Source of the DNA: Halomonas ventosae
GTDB lineage: Bacteria > Pseudomonadota > Gammaproteobacteria > Pseudomonadales > Halomonadaceae
Direction of reading: 5' to 3'
DNA: 59,003 nucleotides
NCBI RefSeq assembly: GCF_004363555.1
Contig: NZ_SNZJ01000011.1
Span: 1-59,003 of the forward strand
Both the position numbers and the translations under genes were made by a program. The notes beneath the pieces are model-generated. The model saw nothing but the letters and a program-made list of their open reading frames with translations, did not search any database and was not told the origin of the DNA. The stretch's first letter is position 1; the number at the start of each line of letters is the position of its first letter. Shown piece by piece: positions 45,426 to 53,955 of this stretch.

Positions 45426-45443
45426 TGTAAGCGATCGCTTACA
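45426..45443. promoter_or_regulatory. Perfect 18-bp palindrome, candidate operator
   Basis: TGTAAGCGATCGCTTACA is a perfect palindrome, flanked by GCTC on the left and GAGC on the right. It lies in the 243-bp gap between the diguanylate cyclase start (45238) and the stop of the quinone-reductase-like gene, 188 bp upstream of the former. The symmetry suits a dimeric repressor such as a TetR or LacI type; no such gene is adjacent. Confidence 0.6.
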
Positions 45444-45481
45444 GAGCAAGTGTGAGTCACGTACTAGAGGGGGCTCAGCGG

Positions 45482-46066
45482 TTATTCTGCCTCGGCACCC
45501 AGCTTCTCCAGGCGGGTGAACCACTTGCGACAGTCATCCGCGTCGAGGCCCTCCACCGAACCGATCAGCGTCTCGCGCACCGGCTTGAAGCCCACGAACC
45601 CCAGGATATTGCGTTCCAGCGACCTGACGCTGTGGGCGCGATAGAGGTGGCGGTAGATCACGGCGGGCATGCCCATGGTCACCACGACGCGCGCCGAGCG
45701 TCCGGTCAGTCCCTTGTGGCCCAGGGGGTTGCCTTTTACGTACTCGAAGGCGAAGTGCGGTCGCATCACCTGCTCGAGGAACCCCTTCACCAGCGCCGGC
45801 ATGTCGCCGAGCCACAGCGGGAAGAACAGCACCAGGTGCTCGCACCAGCGGATGGCGTCCGCTGCCTCGTCGAGCGAGGCGGGCATGCGCTCCTCCGTCC
45901 AGGTCTGCTGGCTGCGCAGCAGCGGGAAGTCCAGGTCGGCGACCCTCACCGTGCGCACCTCGTGCCCCGCCGTCTCCGCGCCCAGACGGTAGTGCTCGGC
46001 CAGGACATGCAGCAGGTGGGGGGCGGTGGCATCGGGGTGGCCCTGAAGGATCAGGATGCGGCGCAT
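45482..46066 (-). CDS. NAD(P)H quinone reductase-like flavodoxin-fold protein
   Basis: A 194-residue protein of the Kef-ancillary/MdaB/NQO flavodoxin-like family. It begins ILILQGHPDATAPHLLHVLA (FMN/FAD phosphate region), has LVLFFPLWLGDMPALVKGFLEQV (flavin ring-binding W/P segment) near residue 80 and PLGHKGLTGRSARVVVTMGMP. It probably transfers two electrons from NAD(P)H to quinones or electrophiles. No KefB/C channel gene adjoins it. The ATG at 46066 follows GGGAG. Confidence 0.82.
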   Translation of the reverse strand: MRRILILQGHPDATAPHLLHVLAEHYRLGAETAGHEVRTVRVADLDFPLLRSQQTWTEERMPASLDEAADAIRWCEHLVLFFPLWLGDMPALVKGFLEQVMRPHFAFEYVKGNPLGHKGLTGRSARVVVTMGMPAVIYRHLYRAHSVRSLERNILGFVGFKPVRETLIGSVEGLDADDCRKWFTRLEKLGAEAE

Positions 46067-46160
46067 GGCGACTCTCCCTCCGCAATATGGGTCAGGGCTT
46101 CAGCATAGCGGGATCTGTGCCCTGCGTGACACGGCTCGGTGGCCGTGTGCCGGCCCGTGC

Positions 46161-47168
46161 TCAGCCCTGGCGCTTGAGCTGCTCGCGCAGCTGTTTGGGC
46201 ACCTGCTTGATGATCAGCCGGTCCTGATCCTCGTCGTACTCCACGCCGGAGCCGAGCAGGTGGGAGTCGAAGCTGATCGACACCCCGCCGGCGCGGCCGG
46301 TGAAGCGTCGAAACTGGCTGAGGGTGCGCCGGTCCGGGGGGATCTCCGGGGAGAGGCCGTAATCGGCGTTTCTGATGTGGTCGTAGAAGGCCTTCGGCTG
46401 CTGCTCGTCGAGGACCTCAGAGAGCGCCTCCAGGGTCATCGGCTCGCCGCGGCGGGCCTGGTCGCTGGCGTAGTCGATCAGCGCGTCGGTCTTCTCGCGG
46501 CTGGCCTCCTCGGGCAGGTCCTCCTGCTCGACGTAGTCGCTGAAGGCCTTGAGCAGGGTGCGGGTCTCGCCGCTGGCGTCCACTCCCTCCTCGGCGCCGA
46601 GCAGGGCGGCGAAGCCCTCGGCGAGCTTCTTGCCGCCGCGGTCGCGGGTCCAGGCCAGGTACTGCCGCGAGTCGCCGGCCTGCCACTGGTTCAGGTTGAG
46701 GCGCGCCGCCAGGGTCATCTGCGCCAGGTTCAGCTGGCGCACCGGCACCACGGCAAGCTGGTCATCGATGCCGAAGCCCTCCCGGTGGTGCAGCAGCGCG
46801 AGGCTCAGGTAGCGGGTGTCGCCGAGCTGGTGGTGGAGCACCAGCAGGTCGCCGGAGAGCGAGAGGTGGGCGCCGACCAGCTCGGCGATGCGGCCCGCCA
46901 GGTCGCGGGAGAAGGCGACGAAGTCGCGGCCCCCGTCGAGGTAGTCGGAAAGCTCGCTGGCGAAGGGCGAGCTCACTTCGCCCTCGGGCGTCGTCTCGGC
47001 GAAGTGGCCCCAGGCCCTGGGCTTGGCATTGAAGGCATCGTTGAAGCCGGCCAGCAGGTCGTCCAGGGCCGGGGAGGGGGGCAGCTCCGCCGTGGCGGGC
47101 ACCAGGCTCATCGGCGCCTCGCCGGCGGCCTTGTCGATGCGATGGATGATGCTGTGCAGGATCGGCAT
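46161..47168 (-). CDS. ndpA: Nucleoid-associated protein NdpA/YejK
   Basis: A 335-residue member of the YejK (37-kDa nucleoid-associated) family. The N-terminus PILHSIIHRIDKAA and the C-terminal block RTLSQFRRFTGRAGGVSISFDSHLLG are family hallmarks, with a mid-region ETRTLLKAFSDYVE. It binds DNA non-specifically; its physiological role is not settled. I chose the ATG at 47168; the longer open frame covers the divergent gap with arcC. Confidence 0.9.
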   Translation of the reverse strand: MPILHSIIHRIDKAAGEAPMSLVPATAELPPSPALDDLLAGFNDAFNAKPRAWGHFAETTPEGEVSSPFASELSDYLDGGRDFVAFSRDLAGRIAELVGAHLSLSGDLLVLHHQLGDTRYLSLALLHHREGFGIDDQLAVVPVRQLNLAQMTLAARLNLNQWQAGDSRQYLAWTRDRGGKKLAEGFAALLGAEEGVDASGETRTLLKAFSDYVEQEDLPEEASREKTDALIDYASDQARRGEPMTLEALSEVLDEQQPKAFYDHIRNADYGLSPEIPPDRRTLSQFRRFTGRAGGVSISFDSHLLGSGVEYDEDQDRLIIKQVPKQLREQLKRQG

Positions 47169-47220
47169 GGGAACTCCGCGGTGAGGTGGCGAGGAGGGCG
47201 ATGATACCCGCCCGGGGCGC

Positions 47221-47260
47221 CCCTCGATAGCCGGCCCCGGGGCGCGGGGCCGGTCGAGGG
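47221..47260. other. Long GC hairpin in the ndpA/arcC divergent gap
   Basis: CCCTCGA (47221-47227) pairs with TCGAGGG (47254-47260), and inside it CCGGCCCC (47231-47238) pairs with GGGGCCGG (47246-47253), giving 15 base pairs with a 3-base bulge. No T-run is present. It could be a transcription insulator or regulatory structure. The rest of the 217-bp gap shows nothing recognised. Confidence 0.6.
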
Positions 47261-47385
47261 TCGTGGCAGCGCAGCACCCGACTATGCTGATGAAAGGGGA
47301 CGCACGCCTGCGCCTTGTCCGGGCCTCGTCCTGCCGCGTGACCCGATATCGAGGCCCGAACACACCCACGCCGGAGGCGGCTTGC

Positions 47386-48294
47386 ATGCGAATCGTGGTA
47401 GCCCTGGGCGGCAATGCCCTGTTGCGGCGTGGCGAGCCCATGACCATCGACAACCAGCGCCATAACGTGCGGCGCGCGGCGGCCGCCCTGGCCGAGCTCG
47501 CCGGTCGCCACCAGCTGGTGGTGACCCATGGCAACGGCCCCCAGGTGGGCCTGCTGGCGCTCCAGGCGCAGGCCTACGCCGAGGTCGCCCCCTATCCGCT
47601 GGACGTGCTGGACGCCGCCACCGAGGGCATCATCGGCTACCTGATCGAGGCCGAGCTGCTCAACGAGATGCCGCCCGGTGCCAGCTGCGCCAGCCTGCTG
47701 ACCCGGGTCGAGGTGGATGCCGACGACCCCGCCTTCCTGACCCCGTCGAAGGCCATCGGCCCCGGCTACGACCGCGACACCATGCAGCGGCTCAAGGCCG
47801 AGAAGGGCTGGGCCTTCGTCGAGGAAACCACCGGCCACTGGCGACGGGTGGTCGCCTCCCCCCTGCCGCGGCGCATCCTGCCCATCGACATCATCCGCCG
47901 CCTGATGGAGGCCGGGGTGGTGGTGATCTGCGCCGGGGGTGGCGGCATTCCCACGGTGCGCGGGGCCGGCGGGCGGCTGGAGGGCGTGGAGGCGGTCATC
48001 GACAAGGATCATGCCGCCGGGCTGCTGGCGGCGCGGCTGGACGCCGACGCCCTGCTGCTGCTGACCGACGTGGCGGCGGTCTACGACGGCTGGGGTGGCT
48101 CGGCGCCCCGGCCGCTGGGCCCGGTCACCCCGGGCGAACTGGCCAGCCGGACCTTCGAGCCGGGCTCCATGGCCCCCAAGGTGGCGGCCGCCTGCGAGTT
48201 CGTGCTCTCCCGGGGCGGCGTCGCCGGCATCGGGGCTTTGGAAGACGCCTGCCGGATCCTGGAGGGCCAGGCCGGCACCCTGGTCCGCGCGTGA
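47386..48294 (+). CDS. arcC: Carbamate kinase
   Basis: Interconverts carbamoyl phosphate plus ADP with carbamate plus ATP; usually the ATP-yielding last step of arginine deiminase or a purine catabolic route. The 302-residue protein has IVVALGGNALLRRGEPM at the start, VVTHGNGPQVGLLALQA near residue 45, VICAGGGGIPTV near residue 180, EAVIDKDHAAGLLA and a C-terminal PGSMAPKVAAACEFV. Neither arcA nor arcB is nearby, so its pathway here is not evident. I chose the ATG at 47386 after GGAGG. Confidence 0.92.
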   Translation: MRIVVALGGNALLRRGEPMTIDNQRHNVRRAAAALAELAGRHQLVVTHGNGPQVGLLALQAQAYAEVAPYPLDVLDAATEGIIGYLIEAELLNEMPPGASCASLLTRVEVDADDPAFLTPSKAIGPGYDRDTMQRLKAEKGWAFVEETTGHWRRVVASPLPRRILPIDIIRRLMEAGVVVICAGGGGIPTVRGAGGRLEGVEAVIDKDHAAGLLAARLDADALLLLTDVAAVYDGWGGSAPRPLGPVTPGELASRTFEPGSMAPKVAAACEFVLSRGGVAGIGALEDACRILEGQAGTLVRA

Positions 48295-48298
48295 GGGC

Positions 48299-49069
48299 TC
48301 AGGGCTTGAGGCGATAGCCGCTCTTGAAGATCCAGCCCACCACGGCGAGTGCGGCGGCCAGGAACAGCAGGATCATGCCCAGGCTGACCAGCGGGCTGAC
48401 GTCGCTGATGCCGTAGAAGCTCCAGCGGAAGCCGCTGATCAGGTAGACCACCGGGTTGGCCAGGGTCACCGTCTGCCAGAAGGGCGGCAGCATGTCGATG
48501 GAGTAGAAGGTGCCGCCCAGGAAGGTCAGCGGGGTGATCACCAGCAGCGGCACCAGCTGCAGCTTCTCGAAGCCGTCGGCCCAGATGCCGATGATGAACC
48601 CCAGCAGGCTGAAGGTCACCGCGGTGAGCACCAGGAACACCACCATCATCAGCGGATGGTCGATGGAGTAGGGCACGAAGAGCCGCGCCGTGACCAGCAC
48701 GATGGCGCCGAGGATCAGCGACTTGGTCGCCGCCGCGCCCACGTAGCCCAGTACCACCTCGACGTAGGACATCGGCGCCGAGAGGATCTCGTAGATCGAC
48801 CCCGAGAAGCGCGGGAAGAAGATGCCGAAGGAGGCGTTGGAGACGCTCTGGGTGAGCAGCATCAGCATGATCAGGCCCGGCACGATGAAGGCGCCGTAGC
48901 TGATGCCGTCCACCTCGCTGATGCGGGTGCCGATGGCCGCGCCGAACACCACGAAGTAGAGCGAGGTGGAGATCACCGGCGAGACGATGCTCTGCAGCAC
49001 GGTGCGCAGGCTGCGCGCCATCTCGGCCAGGTAGAGGGTCTTGACGGATTGCAGGTTGAAACGCTTCAT
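48299..49069 (-). CDS. yadH: ABC-2 type permease (YadH-like)
   Basis: A 256-residue permease with six hydrophobic helices, including [21 protein letters not shown] and the ABC-2 signature region near [20 protein letters not shown], which is also the family's conserved extracytoplasmic loop. It pairs with the upstream ATPase gene two bases away. YadGH-type systems are widespread in gammaproteobacteria; the substrate is not established. The ATG at 49069 was chosen because the frame further upstream is antisense-like. Confidence 0.87.
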   Translation of the reverse strand: MKRFNLQSVKTLYLAEMARSLRTVLQSIVSPVISTSLYFVVFGAAIGTRISEVDGISYGAFIVPGLIMLMLLTQSVSNASFGIFFPRFSGSIYEILSAPMSYVEVVLGYVGAAATKSLILGAIVLVTARLFVPYSIDHPLMMVVFLVLTAVTFSLLGFIIGIWADGFEKLQLVPLLVITPLTFLGGTFYSIDMLPPFWQTVTLANPVVYLISGFRWSFYGISDVSPLVSLGMILLFLAAALAVVGWIFKSGYRLKP

Positions 49070-49071
49070 GC

Positions 49072-49995
<924 letters not shown>

Positions 49996-50002
49996 CGGCG
50001 CG

Positions 50003-50209
50003 TCACTCAAGGGTGATGTCCCCGTCGAAGTCGAGCGCCAGGCTCAGGCCGTCCACTTCCACGGTCACCCGTGCCGGCAGGCGCTCGTTGCCCTCGAGGT
50101 GTCCCTCGGCGAGCGCGCGCTGCACGGCCTTCTCGATCTCCTGCTGGGTGGTGACGCCCACCGTCTTCAGCAGCTTGCGGATGCTCTGTTGAAAGGCCTC
50201 GTCGTTCAT
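50003..50209 (-). CDS. DUF6494-family small protein
   Basis: A 68-residue acidic protein starting [20 protein letters not shown], a signature I associate with DUF6494, followed by a helix ([17 protein letters not shown]) and a beta-rich end ([20 protein letters not shown]). Its function is unknown. AGGAG precedes the ATG, and its stop lies seven bases before the yadG start, so it is probably cotranscribed with yadGH. Confidence 0.75.
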   Translation of the reverse strand: MNDEAFQQSIRKLLKTVGVTTQQEIEKAVQRALAEGHLEGNERLPARVTVEVDGLSLALDFDGDITLE

Positions 50210-50285
50210 TGGCGGCTCCTCCTGTGGTGATCGCTGGTGCCTCCCATCCTAGCGCGACTGGCCGGATGATACAGGGGTTGTACAA

Positions 50286-50316
50286 GAAAAAGCCGTGCAT
50301 GGCGGCCATGCACGGC
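50286..50316 (-). terminator. Intrinsic terminator of ppiC
   Basis: On the minus strand an 11-pair stem GCCGTGCATGG/CCATGCACGGC (50292-50316, 3-base loop) is followed by TTTTTC (50291-50286), 24 bp after the ppiC stop. Confidence 0.92.
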
Positions 50317-50339
50317 GTCGATCGGCGCGAGGCGGGCGA

Positions 50340-50618
50340 TCAGCTGCGCTCGGTGACCTCCAGCAGGTGGTAGCCGAACTGGGTCTTCACCGGGCCCTGC
50401 ACCTTGCCCACTTCCCCCTCGAAGACCGCCTTGTCGAACTCCGGCACCATCTGGCCCGGGCCGAAGGTGCCGAGCTCGCCGCCCTGCTTGCCGGACGGGC
50501 AGGAGGAGTGCTCGCGGGCGACCTCGGCGAAGTCGCGACCGCCCTCGATCTCGGCCTTGAGTTCGTTACACTTCGCTTCGCTGTCCACCAGGATATGACG
50601 TGCGCTTGCCTGAGCCAT
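50340..50618 (-). CDS. ppiC: Parvulin-type peptidyl-prolyl isomerase
   Basis: A 92-residue single-domain parvulin like E. coli PpiC (93). Motifs: ASARHILVDSEAKCNELKAEI with the catalytic His, EHSSCPSGKQGGELGTFGPGQMVPEF and the closing VKTQFGYHLLEV with the second His. It has no signal peptide, so it is cytosolic. I chose the ATG at 50618 after GGAGAGCA. Confidence 0.94.
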   Translation of the reverse strand: MAQASARHILVDSEAKCNELKAEIEGGRDFAEVAREHSSCPSGKQGGELGTFGPGQMVPEFDKAVFEGEVGKVQGPVKTQFGYHLLEVTERS

Positions 50619-50799
50619 GTTGCTCTCCTCGATGATCGGCAGGGATGCCGGTTGATGTGCCCCGAGCATATCACGCCACTTTCCGGTTTTCGTGGGAGCC
50701 CACACGCATGACACCCGACCGGTCTTGGAAAGAGTGCTCCTTGCAGCGTGATTCCCCGTCTCCGTCCTCACTTATGGCGGCCAGCAGGTCTTCGTAGGA

Positions 50800-50815
50800 G
50801 CGAAGCTTGCTTCGC
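50800..50815. repeat. REP-like palindrome
   Basis: GCGAAGC-TT-GCTTCGC at 50800-50815 within GTAGGAGCGAAGC...CGCGATT resembles the REP elements of pseudomonads and relatives. It is the only structure seen in the 322-bp gap between ppiC and the hsd scar. REP sequences often mark recombination-prone gaps. Confidence 0.6.
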
Positions 50816-50940
50816 GATTGGGGCCTTCCTGGCAGTCAAGCTTGCAGTGCGAATCACTCCGCCACGGGTGATTGGCGCAGGCTGATGCCGCGGCGTAGCA
50901 TTGCGCCCACGATTCTCATCGCAAGGAACCGCGACCTCCC

Positions 50941-51093
50941 ATGTTCTAACAGACCTTCAAGAACATCGACGATCTGCTGTGGAAAGAGGCCGGCTGCGCC
51001 ACCGAGCTGAAGCAGTCCCTGCTGCAGAAAGCCTTCTCGGGTGGGCTGACGCCCGAGCGAGCCGGGGCGGCAGTGAAGGAGGGGACGGCATGA
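50941..51093 (+). pseudogene. Fused hsdM-hsdS relic of a type I restriction-modification locus
   Basis: One frame reads M-F-stop-QTFKNIDDLLWKEAGCATE, which is the start of HsdM (methyltransferase; normally MFEQTFKNIDD-like), and continues without a frameshift into LKQSLLQKAFSGGLT, which is the C-terminus of HsdS (specificity subunit), ending at TGA 51093. Nearly all of hsdM and hsdS is missing, apparently by an internal deletion at a shared GAGCTG (51004-51009). A TAA at codon 3 also kills the frame. The ATGA at its end overlaps the rhuM start, as in intact hsdMS-rhuM loci. Confidence 0.8.
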
Positions 51094-51656
51094 GCACCGA
51101 GAGCCAGACGCCCATCGTCATCTACCAGGAAGCCGGCCAGGCGGTCGAGGTGTGGTTGGATGCTGAATACGAGACCGTCTGGCTGAACCTGCAGCAGTTC
51201 TCCGAGGTCTTCGGTCGAGATAAGCCTTTGATTTATCATCACTTGCGTAATATCTACAAGGAAGGCGAGCTGGAGCGCCGGGCAAGAGTTGCAAAAAATG
51301 CAACAGTTCAAGACGAGAGTGCCAGGCAGGTTCGCCGCCAGATCGAGCTTTACAACCTCGATGCCATTATCTCGGTGGGCTATCGTGTCAACTCCCGACG
51401 CGCCGTGCAGTTCCGGCAGTGGGCCACCTGGGTGCTGCGCGAGCATCTTACACAGGGCTGGACGCTGAACCTCCAGCGCTTCGAGGAGAACTGGAGAGGC
51501 CACCACTGGCGCTGGACCTTAGAGGGCTACCATCAGGTAGAGCCTTGCGGTTCAAGTGTCGTGGTGGATGTGCTGACGCCGGAATCCACCGTGAGGGCCT
51601 TGCTGGCTTGCTTCAGGCCGGGCGTTCATCGTTCTATCTCCCCTTCTTCAACCTGA
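51090..51656 (+). pseudogene. Truncated RhuM-family protein gene
   Basis: The first 133 residues match the RhuM family found inside type I restriction loci (VWLDAEYETVWLNLQQFSEVFG, LIYHHLRNIYKEGELE, IELYNLDAIISVGYRV, FRQWATWVLREHLTQGW). Intact members are about 330 residues; here family similarity stops at QRFEENW, and 55 unrelated residues follow to a stop at 51656. Intact proteins continue, from memory, with an Ala/Glu-rich helix at this point. The gene is thus a 5' remnant, next to the hsdM-hsdS scar. The 3' replacement sequence was not identified. Confidence 0.7.
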
Positions 51657-51689
51657 ACGTCAGAGCCGCCTTCGATAGAGGAGTGCTCC

Positions 51690-52043
51690 ATGCTCAACCG
51701 ATCCGCCCTGCTGTTGCGCTACAAGACCCCGGCCGTGAAGTGGATCAACGACGCCGACCCCGCGCCGAGCGGCGGCAGCGTTACCCTGGAAGAGATCAAC
51801 AGCGACCTGACCGTCTACCTGATCAGCGACGAGGTGGCGGAGTCGCCGGAGGAGGTCAGGCGGTGGGTCAAGGCCAACTGGTGCAGCCTGTTCGAGTCGG
51901 AGTTGGAGGGCTGGTACACCGACCCGACGCTGTGGCCGAAGCGCACCCTGAAGCGCTTCGACGAGTGGTTCGATGTCGAGTGCCACAGCATGCTGGTCGA
52001 TACGATTGGGACGCCCATCGAGGACGATGAGGCGGAGGACTGA
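51690..52043 (+). CDS. Conserved hypothetical protein, 117 residues
   Basis: A soluble acidic protein without a signal peptide, starting LNRSALLLRYKTPAVKWIND and containing ESELEGWYTDPTLWPKRTLKRF and the ending DTIGTPIEDDE. I recall similar proteins in pseudomonads but know no function for them. GGAG precedes the ATG. It is 12 bp upstream of a four-helix membrane protein gene and may be cotranscribed. No catalytic motif is visible; the W-rich, E-rich composition suggests a protein-binding module. Confidence 0.65.
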   Translation: MLNRSALLLRYKTPAVKWINDADPAPSGGSVTLEEINSDLTVYLISDEVAESPEEVRRWVKANWCSLFESELEGWYTDPTLWPKRTLKRFDEWFDVECHSMLVDTIGTPIEDDEAED

Positions 52044-52055
52044 CCGGGAGCCACC

Positions 52056-52520
52056 ATGAAGCCCTTCTCTATCCTGCTGATCCGCCTGCTGGGTCTCTAT
52101 CTCTTCCTGAAGACGCTGTTCGCGGTGGTGCCGGCGCTGGCGCTGCTCGGGCCCAATGCCGCCGAGCCCGGGGTCGGGAAGTTGCTGTTGATCTATGTGG
52201 CGACGGTGGGGGTGCCGATGCTCGGCGGTGTGCTGCTGTGGTGCTTCGCCGACCGGCTGGCGGAGAGGCTGCATGGCGGCGTCGAGGCCGATGCCGGCGC
52301 GCGAATCGCGGACGAGGACTTTGTTCGGGCCGGCACCTTCCTGATCGGCGTATATCTGGTGGTGCGTCACGTCGGCATGTTGGTGGCGGCCTACACGGGC
52401 GCGGGTGCCGTCGCCTATGACGCCCTGTTCGTGGTGGTGCTGGGCCTTGGCATGATGCTGGGCAGTGGCGCCATCGCCGCGCTCTACCGCCGAGTCAAGT
52501 ATCTGGGGGTGGATCGGTAG
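52056..52520 (+). CDS. Four-helix membrane protein of unknown function
   Basis: A 154-residue protein with four predicted transmembrane helices (about residues 8-30, 42-65, 95-115, 120-142) and a basic C-terminus (RRVKYLGVDR). No family was recognised. GGGAG precedes the ATG, 12 bp after the preceding hypothetical gene. Confidence 0.65.
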   Translation: MKPFSILLIRLLGLYLFLKTLFAVVPALALLGPNAAEPGVGKLLLIYVATVGVPMLGGVLLWCFADRLAERLHGGVEADAGARIADEDFVRAGTFLIGVYLVVRHVGMLVAAYTGAGAVAYDALFVVVLGLGMMLGSGAIAALYRRVKYLGVDR

Positions 52521-52641
52521 GCTGCCCTTGCCCTCAGAACCGCCGCCCGCCGTCATTCCCGATCATCCCTTGTCGAGCGCAGCAGCATGTGCTTCATGCC
52601 ACGGGTGCTACGCTGCCAATGGCGAGGAGCGGAGGGTAAGC

Positions 52642-53955
52642 ATGAGCGAGAAACCCAGGCGTCGCTGGCGGTGGGTCGTGGTATCGGGTGCGGTGGCGTC
52701 GGGGCTTGTGCTGGCGGCGTGGCTGGTGCTGTGGTGGCTCACGCCGGCCCCCGTGTCGGGACAACTGGTCGAGTACCACAGTGATGCGCCGGTGGCCGGC
52801 GCCACCGTGACCCTGAGTCGCCACGGCTGGGGACTGAGCGGCCCGGATCGCCAACTGATCTGGGACAAGCGCTATTCGGCAACCGCTACAACCGACGACG
52901 ACGGGCGCTTTCGGGTACCCATGCCCGGACCGGCATGGCTGCTTGCCAGCGGCTCTGGCCAGTTGCGGGTCGAGGCGGAGGGATTCCACTCCCTTGACGC
53001 CGGCTACGTGCCGCCCGGAGCGGAGTTGCGCCTGCAGACGGTGGCCAACCGCGACGAGCGCCTGCCCGGCGGCACAGCCTATCTGGGGTGGGACGAGGCG
53101 GGCGACCCCTTCGGCTGGTCCTTCATCGACCACGCCCCGGTTCGCGACACGGCACGGGCCGATCTCAATCCCGTGGCCATGCGGCGCGAGCCCTTCGCGG
53201 TCACCCTGGCCGTCGCCGAGGGTGGCGGGATGTCCTTCGTCTCGGCCGAGGCGCAGGGGATCGCCCACGCCTCCTGGGACTACCTGCTGCGCTATCTGGA
53301 TGCTTCCCCCGAGCCGCCTGCCGCAGGCCGGCTGACGCTGGATGAGACTCCCGGCACGCTCTTCCTGCGCACCGCGCAGGATCGCCACGCCAAGCTCGCC
53401 TGGGAGCCGGGCGAGGTGACCGCGATGTCGGGCTCCGTGCCGGGGCTGGATGCCTCCAGCGAACGGCTGCTTTCGCTGCGCTTCGTCTACCGCCCCGGGC
53501 CGGGCCGAGACCTGCCGTTCCAGCCGCCTCTGGCCCGGGTCGAGCCGCTGCGCGCCTCGGTGCTGGCGCAGCTTCCCGAAGCTGGGGTGGCTGATCAGGG
53601 GCCGCGCCGTTATCGGCTGGTGGTTACGGATGCCGAGGGCCGGGAGCTGGAGCGGCAGCATTTCGAGCTCGCCCCGGGCGAGCCGCGGGACGTGGCGAGC
53701 TGCGCCGAGGAGGCGCCCCTGACGTGGCGCTTCAAGGACGTGCGACTGGACCATGACGACGAGGGCCTGCCGCGCCTTCAGCTGAGCGTGGATGGCAGGA
53801 CCTTCGTCCACCACACGGGCCCCCGGCTGGTCGGCGTCGATCGGGATACCGTCTTCGTGGTGATGGCCTTCGATGCGGCCTATCGGCGCCATGATCTCGA
53901 GGTCAGGGTACGGGAGGTGAATGAGGCGTCAGCCGCGCTCGGCTGCGCCCCATGA
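52642..53955 (+). CDS. Membrane-anchored protein with carboxypeptidase-regulatory-like domain
   Basis: A 437-residue protein: a basic start, one transmembrane helix (about residues 12-34), then an extracytoplasmic region beginning with a carboxypeptidase-regulatory/transthyretin-like beta sandwich (GQLVEYHSDAPVAGATVTLS and ATATTDDDGRFRVPM). The rest is beta-rich with no catalytic motif recognised. The function is unknown. GGAGG precedes the ATG. The last 27 bases overlap the convergent PAS-GGDEF gene. Confidence 0.65.
   Translation: MSEKPRRRWRWVVVSGAVASGLVLAAWLVLWWLTPAPVSGQLVEYHSDAPVAGATVTLSRHGWGLSGPDRQLIWDKRYSATATTDDDGRFRVPMPGPAWLLASGSGQLRVEAEGFHSLDAGYVPPGAELRLQTVANRDERLPGGTAYLGWDEAGDPFGWSFIDHAPVRDTARADLNPVAMRREPFAVTLAVAEGGGMSFVSAEAQGIAHASWDYLLRYLDASPEPPAAGRLTLDETPGTLFLRTAQDRHAKLAWEPGEVTAMSGSVPGLDASSERLLSLRFVYRPGPGRDLPFQPPLARVEPLRASVLAQLPEAGVADQGPRRYRLVVTDAEGRELERQHFELAPGEPRDVASCAEEAPLTWRFKDVRLDHDDEGLPRLQLSVDGRTFVHHTGPRLVGVDRDTVFVVMAFDAAYRRHDLEVRVREVNEASAALGCAP

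Noticed and set aside
45426..45443. Intrinsic terminator of the quinone-reductase-like gene
   Set aside because: The symmetry is full-length without a loop or T-run, which suits an operator better than a hairpin.
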